From Prochloraceae cyanobacterium (GTDB lineage: Bacteria; Cyanobacteriota; Cyanobacteriia; Cyanobacteriales; JASJDA01), in the NCBI GenBank assembly GCA_030065265.1, contig JASJCW010000001.1:1-52579 (forward strand): DNA of 52,579 nt. The letters are read 5' to 3'. Under the pieces are notes generated by a model that was not told the origin of the DNA, did not search any database, and saw only the letters and a list, made by a program, of their open reading frames with translations. This document shows positions 47,173 to 52,579 of this stretch, in pieces (within the stretch, counting starts at the first letter, position 1; each line of letters begins with the position of its first letter). The translations under genes and the position numbers were made by a program.

Positions 47173-48228
47173 ATGTCTGATATTCCTTTTACTTTAGATC
47201 AATTGCGGATTCTCAAAGCGATCGCTGCTGAGGGAAGTTTTAAGCGGGCTGCTGACAGCTTGTTTGTCTCTCAACCTGCGGTTAGTTTACAAGTCCAAAA
47301 CTTGGAAAAACAGTTAAATGTACCTTTATTCGACAGAGGAGGGCGCAAAGCTCAACTTACGGAGGCAGGTCATTTATTGCTCAGTTATGGAGAACAAATC
47401 ATCACCCTTTGTCAGCAAACTTGTCGGGCGATCGAAGATTTACAAAACCTTCAAGGTGGTACTTTAATTGTTGGAGCTTCCCAAACTACAGGTACATATT
47501 TACTACCGCGCATGATCGGCTTATTTCGCAAAAAATACCCCGATGTAGCAATCCAATTACAAATTCATTCGACCAGACGAACTTGCTGGGCTGTGACTAA
47601 CGGACAGGTAGATCTGGCGATTATTGGCGGTTCAGTCCCCCCTGAACTCGAAGAGAGTTTGAAAGTAATTCCTTATGCTGAAGATGAAATGGCACTGATT
47701 TTATCGGCGAATCATCGTTTAGCCCGAGTCGAAGAAATAGATCGAGAAGAACTATATCAACTCAAGTTTATTACTCTAGATTCCCAATCAACTATTCGCA
47801 AGGTAATTGATAATGTTTTAATTCGCTGGGATGTAGATCCGAAAAGATTGAATGTTGAAATGGAACTAAATTCAATTGAAGCGATTAAAAATGCGGTTCA
47901 ATCTGGACTTGGTGCGGCGTTTGTTTCGGTAAAATCAATTGAGAAAGAATTAAAATTAGGCATTCTTCACCACGCCCATATTAAGGGTGTAGAATTAAAA
48001 CGAACTTTGTCTTTAATTATCAATCCGAATCGATACAGGTCTAAAGCTTCAGAAGCTTTTAGTAGAGAAGTTCTCCCAGAATTTACGACTCTGGATGGAT
48101 ATGAAAATCTAGAAAAGTTTTACCAACAAACCAATAATATAAACCCAATAATTGAAAATAATTCTGTTGAAAATTCTGAAGAAGTTGCCAGTGTAGAAGT
48201 GGTTAGCAAGTCAATGAAAAAGAAATAA
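47173..48228 (+). CDS. rbcR: LysR-type regulator RbcR
   Basis: A 351-residue LysR regulator. The N-terminal helix-turn-helix is [25 protein letters not shown] with [17 protein letters not shown] as recognition part. The effector-binding domain (about 95-300) has [20 protein letters not shown] and the conserved [18 protein letters not shown] polar acidic tail after about 315 is extra. This is the Ycf30/RbcR type that activates RuBisCO operons in cyanobacteria and plastids, rather than CmpR or NdhR. It is divergent from the NnrU gene and close to ndhF1-ndhD1. Confidence 0.94.
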   Translation: MSDIPFTLDQLRILKAIAAEGSFKRAADSLFVSQPAVSLQVQNLEKQLNVPLFDRGGRKAQLTEAGHLLLSYGEQIITLCQQTCRAIEDLQNLQGGTLIVGASQTTGTYLLPRMIGLFRKKYPDVAIQLQIHSTRRTCWAVTNGQVDLAIIGGSVPPELEESLKVIPYAEDEMALILSANHRLARVEEIDREELYQLKFITLDSQSTIRKVIDNVLIRWDVDPKRLNVEMELNSIEAIKNAVQSGLGAAFVSVKSIEKELKLGILHHAHIKGVELKRTLSLIINPNRYRSKASEAFSREVLPEFTTLDGYENLEKFYQQTNNINPIIENNSVENSEEVASVEVVSKSMKKK

Positions 48229-48469
48229 ATTTCAGATCGGGCAGAGGCCAGAGCAACCAAGAAGCAGAATGAGATCGATACTATCAATTTCCCAAAATGA
48301 TGCTATCAATCGATTCTCCAAACTGTTGCCTCTTGTCTTTCCCGATCTAGATGCAGCAACCTTAAACAGAATTGGGATAAAAAACCAGAGCAAAAAAATA
48401 AGTTTTTTTCTTTTAATAAAGATAATAAATACCTTTGACTCATTTGCAATTTCTATTTATGGCTAAAAT

Positions 48470-49831
48470 TTAATTAGCTAATTGTTGACTTAAAGAGGGT
48501 AAAAAACTAACAATTTGCGGGAAAGAAATTAAAATAATCAAAATAAAAAGTTGCAGCAAAATAAAAGGAATTGCCCCGCGATAAATGTCTTCTGTTTTCA
48601 CTTCTTTAGGAGCAACTCCTCGCAAATAAAACAGTGCAAAACCGAAAGGTGGAGTTAAAAAAGATGTTTGTAAATTAGCTCCGATGATGACTCCATACCA
48701 AATCGGATCGAGTGCTAGTTGTTTGGCAACTGGAGCAAAAATAGGAATGATAATAAATGCAATTTCAAAAAAATCAATAAAGAAGCCGAGAATAAAAATT
48801 GTCAGCATATTGACGATTAAAAATCCGGTTTGACCTCCCGGAATATTGGAAAGGAGATCTACCATCAAGCGATCGCCCCCAACACCGCGAAAGACTAAGC
48901 TAAATGCAGTCGAACCGATCAAAATAAAGATTACCATCGTGCTGATTCTCAAGGTTGCATCGCAGACAGATTTTAATGCGGCCCAATTTAATTTATTGTT
49001 ACTGGCTGCAATGGCGATCGCCCCTACCGATCCGACTGCACCTGCTTCTGTGGGGGTAGCAATGCCGAAAAAGATACTGCCTAAGACCAACATAATTAAT
49101 AATATTGGCGGCACCATCGCGCCGATAACTCGTTTAAATAAAGCTTGACGACCAATTTCTCTGACTTCGGGGGGTAAAGCTGGTGCTGCATCTGGCTTCA
49201 AAAATGCTACTAAAAAAATATGTATCGCAAAAGCTGAAGCCATCATTAAGCCAGGAATTAAGGAACCGATAAATAAATCGCCGACGGATACTTTAAACTC
49301 GATATTTAATTGATTGGCTAGAACGACTAAAACCACACTGGGGGGTATAATTTGCCCTAAAGTTCCCGAAGCGACGATTACTCCAGCAGCTAACTCTTTA
49401 TTATAGCCGTAGCGTAACATAATTGGCAGGGAAATTAAGCCCATTGTGACTACGGTAGCGGCAACAACTCCAGTAGAAGCCGCCAATAATGCGCCGACAA
49501 TAACTACAGCTAATGCCAAACCGCCGCGAATTCGCCCGAATAAAATTCCCATTGTTTCTAATAAGTTTTCGGCGATACCGGTTTTTTGCAGCATCGAACC
49601 GAGAAAAACAAAATAAGGAATTGCTAATAAAATTGAGGGCTGTTTGACCCCCATAATTTCAAAAATACGCAGGGGAATTGCACCCAATAAATTAATATTA
49701 AATACGCCTAAACTAACCCCAATTAAGCTAAATAAAATCGCAACGCCGCCCAAAGAAAAAGCAACGGGATAGCCGAGAGATAGTAATAATAATGCCCCGG
49801 CAAACATAAATAGTCCCAGAAATTCGGACAT
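48470..49831 (-). CDS. dctM: TRAP transporter large permease, DctM type
   Basis: A 453-residue membrane protein with about 12 helices of the TRAP family. It couples sodium flux to uptake of organic acids. Typical blocks are MFAGALLLLSLGYPVAFSLGG, the VAATVVTMGLISLPIMLRYGY stretch, PPSVVLVVLA, and TPTEAGAVG. Its start overlaps the end of the small permease gene by one base. The substrate is set by the missing binding protein and so is unknown. Confidence 0.93.
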   Translation of the reverse strand: MSEFLGLFMFAGALLLLSLGYPVAFSLGGVAILFSLIGVSLGVFNINLLGAIPLRIFEIMGVKQPSILLAIPYFVFLGSMLQKTGIAENLLETMGILFGRIRGGLALAVVIVGALLAASTGVVAATVVTMGLISLPIMLRYGYNKELAAGVIVASGTLGQIIPPSVVLVVLANQLNIEFKVSVGDLFIGSLIPGLMMASAFAIHIFLVAFLKPDAAPALPPEVREIGRQALFKRVIGAMVPPILLIMLVLGSIFFGIATPTEAGAVGSVGAIAIAASNNKLNWAALKSVCDATLRISTMVIFILIGSTAFSLVFRGVGGDRLMVDLLSNIPGGQTGFLIVNMLTIFILGFFIDFFEIAFIIIPIFAPVAKQLALDPIWYGVIIGANLQTSFLTPPFGFALFYLRGVAPKEVKTEDIYRGAIPFILLQLFILIILISFPQIVSFLPSLSQQLAN

Positions 49832-50373
49832 TAGCGATCGCCTCCAACTCCGGGTAATTTATCTATTAAGATTGCCCAATTCTTAATTGCTTCAGATATG
49901 CCTTGAAGTATCAGTAAGAAAAAACTAATAATTAAAAATGATTTAATCGGATACAGGGGTAAACCATCGGCATTGGGAGAAATTTCACCACCTAACCAGG
50001 AATTAAGCACTGGTTTCCAAGAATAATAAATTAAAACTATTGCAAAAGGAATTAAAAACAATAAAGTGCCAATTAAATTGGCTAGGGCTTTTTGCTTGCG
50101 ATTTAAATCCTTATAAAATACATCGACGCGAACGTGTTCGTTATGTTTTAATGCGTAAGCTGCCCCTAAAAGAAATACGATAGCGAATAAGTAGGATTGT
50201 AAATCTAAAAAAGCATTTGAAGTTAATTTAATCTGCAACCAACGACCTAAATAGCGTCCGATTACATTCCACATTCCTATTAACACCATTAAGAGGACTA
50301 ACCAACTAGTCAGCCGTCCGATCGCCTCGTTAATTCTATCGATAGTTTTTGAAATTTTTAAAAGCTGCTCCAC
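49831..50373 (-). CDS. dctQ: TRAP transporter small permease, DctQ type
   Basis: A 180-residue protein with four membrane helices. Helix 1 is SWLVLLMVLIGMWNVIGRYL. The conserved AAYALKHNEHVRVDVFYKDL block follows helix 2. It forms an operon with the large permease, overlapping by one base. It lies 62 bases downstream of aroB on the same strand. No solute-binding DctP gene is near. Confidence 0.92.
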   Translation of the reverse strand: MEQLLKISKTIDRINEAIGRLTSWLVLLMVLIGMWNVIGRYLGRWLQIKLTSNAFLDLQSYLFAIVFLLGAAYALKHNEHVRVDVFYKDLNRKQKALANLIGTLLFLIPFAIVLIYYSWKPVLNSWLGGEISPNADGLPLYPIKSFLIISFFLLILQGISEAIKNWAILIDKLPGVGGDR

Positions 50374-50435
50374 TTTTTAAATTCCTTTTTCAATCCTTAA
50401 ATATTTTTGGCTGAAATAATAATTTCAATCTATTT

Positions 50436-51551
50436 TTAAATAGCAGCGACTTCCTCAGATCTTACTTTGCTAATTGCTGCGGCGATCGCCTCACTTTCGA
50501 CTCGATCTGTAATAATAACTTTGCCAATTTTTTCTGGTAAAATAAATCTCACTTTACCGGCTTTTACTTTTTTATCTGTTTTTAAAGTGGCAATAATATC
50601 TGAAGCCTTTAAATTAGCAGGAATTTCAGTTGGCAATCCAGCTTTTTGAATTAATCGATCCTGTCTTTGAGTCTCGCTTGCGCTCCACATTCCTAAATTC
50701 TGGGCTATTTCTCCCGCAGCTACCATGCCGATCGCGACTGCTTCGCCGTGAACTAATAATTCGTAATTAGTCAAACTTTCAATTGCATGACCGATAGTAT
50801 GACCGTAGTTTAAAATCGCCCTCAAACCCCCTTCTTTTTCATCTTGAGAGACAACATCAGCTTTAGCTTGACAAGAACTAATCAAAATATTTTCGAGCAA
50901 TTCTTGACTAATAGATGATAAATCATCGAGGCGATCGGCTTTTTCTAATTCAGTAAATAAATCTGCGTCCCAAATAATTCCGTACTTAATCACTTCAGCC
51001 ATACCAGCGCGGAATTCTCGAGGCGGCAAAGTTTGCAAAACGTTGGGGTCGATTAAGACCAAACGAGGCTGATAAAAAGCACCGATGAGATTTTTGCCTC
51101 GAGGGTGGTTTACTCCGGTTTTACCGCCGACAGAAGCATCGACCATAGCCAAAAGAGAGGTGGGTACTTGGACGAAATTTACCCCCCGCAGCCAAGTGGC
51201 CGCAGCAAATCCGGTCATATCGCCAACAACTCCACCCCCTAAAGCTACCAGGGTAGAAGATCTTTCGAGATGGTTATCGAGTGCGGTATCGTAGATTTTT
51301 TGGATTGAATCGAGGTTTTTGTGTATTTCTCCTGGGGGGATAAGATGAGCACAAACATCAAAACCAGCATTTTCTAGAGATTTTAAAGCAGTTTCGCCGT
51401 AATAGTTGAAAATTTCCGGGTTAGAAACTAAAAGAACTTTTTTACCGAGTTTTAAATCTTTGATGCGATCGCCGAGTCGATCGAGAATATTTGGAGCGAT
51501 CGCAATATCGTATTTGGTTTGGGGTAAATTAACTTTAATAACGGATTGCAT
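50436..51551 (-). CDS. aroB: 3-Dehydroquinate synthase
   Basis: AroB makes 3-dehydroquinate from DAHP, the second step of the shikimate pathway; it needs NAD+ and a divalent metal. The 371-residue protein shows [55 protein letters not shown], and the metal-binding His blocks [11 protein letters not shown] and HGEAVAIGM. All key residues are present. Length is normal. Encoded upstream of the TRAP permease genes, on the same strand; co-transcription is possible. Confidence 0.96.
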   Translation of the reverse strand: MQSVIKVNLPQTKYDIAIAPNILDRLGDRIKDLKLGKKVLLVSNPEIFNYYGETALKSLENAGFDVCAHLIPPGEIHKNLDSIQKIYDTALDNHLERSSTLVALGGGVVGDMTGFAAATWLRGVNFVQVPTSLLAMVDASVGGKTGVNHPRGKNLIGAFYQPRLVLIDPNVLQTLPPREFRAGMAEVIKYGIIWDADLFTELEKADRLDDLSSISQELLENILISSCQAKADVVSQDEKEGGLRAILNYGHTIGHAIESLTNYELLVHGEAVAIGMVAAGEIAQNLGMWSASETQRQDRLIQKAGLPTEIPANLKASDIIATLKTDKKVKAGKVRFILPEKIGKVIITDRVESEAIAAAISKVRSEEVAAI

Positions 51552-51703
51552 TTTAAATATTTGTTTAACTTGATAGATAGATATTACAATCTGAAGCTCT
51601 AGATAGCTGAGATTTTAGATTTAATTATGCTTTAGAAAATACAAACCCCGATAAGACGACGGGGTAGTTAATTGAAGTCTCGATCGCCAATTTTTGCAAC
51701 CGA

Positions 51704-52070
51704 TTATAAAAAGATCCATCGATCGCTTAGAAAATCGCCAAAAACTCGGGCCGCAAAAATCTCTCCTTCATCTGCGATCGCATCTGGTTCGGAAATTTGA
51801 GTGTCTATGTTTTGAGCTGTTAATTTTGTCCCTTCAATACCACAAGCTATTTCCATTCCCGCTTTAAATTCTGAAGAGAGCGAAAATTGCTCTAAACGAT
51901 CGGCAACAAGGTCTAAAGCATTAGATAAGTAGTCATTTTCTTGGATTGAAATCGGCTCGATAGGAGCGATCGGTTCTCCAATTAGAGGTAAATTTGTTGT
52001 TTCAATTCCAAATGAATTTTGATTTTCTCAAGGATAATTATTCCCTTCAAGTCGATCTTTATAGCTGTTT
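51704..52070 (-). pseudogene. Decayed reading frame of unknown kind
   Basis: A minus-strand frame is open for about 107 codons (52027 to 51704), with amino-acid use that looks coding: LSNALDLVADRLEQFSLSSE, then IEGTKLTAQNIDTQI and FAARVFGDFLSDRW. No start codon is available at its head and an in-frame TGA at 52028-52030 separates it from a short open stretch before (SYKDRLEGNNYP). It could be the remains of a larger gene. The rest of 51552-52486 has no gene that I can see. Confidence 0.45.
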
Positions 52071-52486
52071 AATTCTCAATTGTTTAAATCCATGCCACTA
52101 TTGTTTTATTCGTTTTTAAGAGCGATTGACAACAGCAAAAATTGAATTGCTATCTTTTGCAGATCTGGCGATCGCAAATTACAGTCTTATTTTGAAAGAA
52201 GCTACTGTGAAATTACAATCAGCTTGAGGATTTTAGATGAATTAAAAATAATTATTAAAAAGCAAGGTGAAATTTTACTAGTATTGCTAATTACATTGAA
52301 ATACTATATAGATAAAGAGCAATAGATTGGCGAAGAACACTGAGACCTGGCGATCTCGATCGCTTTAATTGTTAGCAATTTTTTGTATATTAACTCTATT
52401 AAAGTATTTTTACTTAAATAAGAATACTGAAGTGAATCAATTTAAAAAAATAAACGCTCGACCTTCATTTCAGGAGTATAGCGACC

Positions 52487-52579
52487 ATGAAATTAAAAGA
52501 ATTAACAGTTACTGGAGCATCATTAGTTTCTTTAATTGGTCTAATTATTTTCTCAGTTCACCCAAAATCTAATATCGCT
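52487..52579 (+). CDS. N-terminal end of an exported or membrane protein (cut by window)
   Basis: From the ATG at 52487 the frame is open for 31 codons to the window edge. CAGGAG lies ten bases upstream, a good ribosome site. The residues start MKLKELTVTGASLVSLIGLI, a basic start and hydrophobic core typical of a signal peptide or first helix, then HPKSN. The rest is outside. Confidence 0.6.
   Translation, partial: MKLKELTVTGASLVSLIGLIIFSVHPKSNIA

Noticed and set aside
48269..48466. Possible 65-residue protein after rbcR
   Set aside because: Weak ribosome site, no family, codon use unlike neighbours; ends just before the dctM stop.

Overview
The window is chromosomal DNA from a cyanobacterium. 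The palindrome GCGATCGC and its core CGATCG recur throughout. The gene set is also cyanobacterial: NDH-1 subunits NdhF1 and NdhD1, the RuBisCO regulator RbcR, a monoglucosyldiacylglycerol synthase, an all-trans polyprenyl diphosphate synthase next to murI and a cell-wall amidase, and an initiator tRNA without encoded CCA. Base composition is AT-rich. The genus cannot be fixed from this window. Most genes are housekeeping or lipid, wall and energy metabolism; no prophage, CRISPR array or toxin-antitoxin locus was seen.

Layout. 1-3531: the 5' part of moaE, a small PepSY-type membrane protein, a two-gene membrane module of unknown function, and pyrB. 4008-8779: small unknown genes, a DoxX protein, an alpha/beta hydrolase and a CPA2 cation/proton antiporter. 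9063-13643: amidase, murI and polyprenyl synthase, with a candidate 38-residue membrane protein on the other strand. 14270-16433: a DUF3318 gene split by a 1489-base group II intron whose maturase gene is eroded. 16871-24609: a STAS/sugar-transferase fusion, an unknown protein, a lipoprotein, rsfS, an asparaginase, tRNA-fMet and a DUF697 GTPase-like protein. 24616-32150: a divergent SucC/SucD-like pair, a short-chain dehydrogenase, a helical membrane-anchored protein and a GGDEF-EAL signalling protein. 32617-40842: an FGGY sugar kinase whose start codon overlaps that of a thiamine-phosphate-synthase-like gene, YjbQ, a MurG-like glycosyltransferase, a desaturase/SDR fusion, mgdA and a GT-C membrane glycosyltransferase. 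40942-48228: a TPR pseudogene, ndhD1, ndhF1, an atypical thioredoxin, an NnrU/Z-ISO protein and rbcR. 48470-52579: TRAP permease subunits without a binding protein, aroB, a decayed reading frame and the start of an exported protein.

How the genes work together. NdhF1 and NdhD1 are proton-pumping subunits of the NDH-1 complex used in respiration and cyclic electron flow. RbcR nearby links carbon fixation to this locus by position. MgdA makes the glucolipid precursor of thylakoid galactolipids. The amidase and MurI both act on peptidoglycan.

The most notable signals are four. The intron has recognisable exon-binding sites matching the exon but lacks a working maturase. The SucC/SucD-like pair has lost the catalytic phosphohistidine region. 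A ThiE/TenI-like gene resembles Bacteroidetes proteins and sits beside YjbQ. A very small membrane-protein gene lies downstream of murI on the opposite strand.
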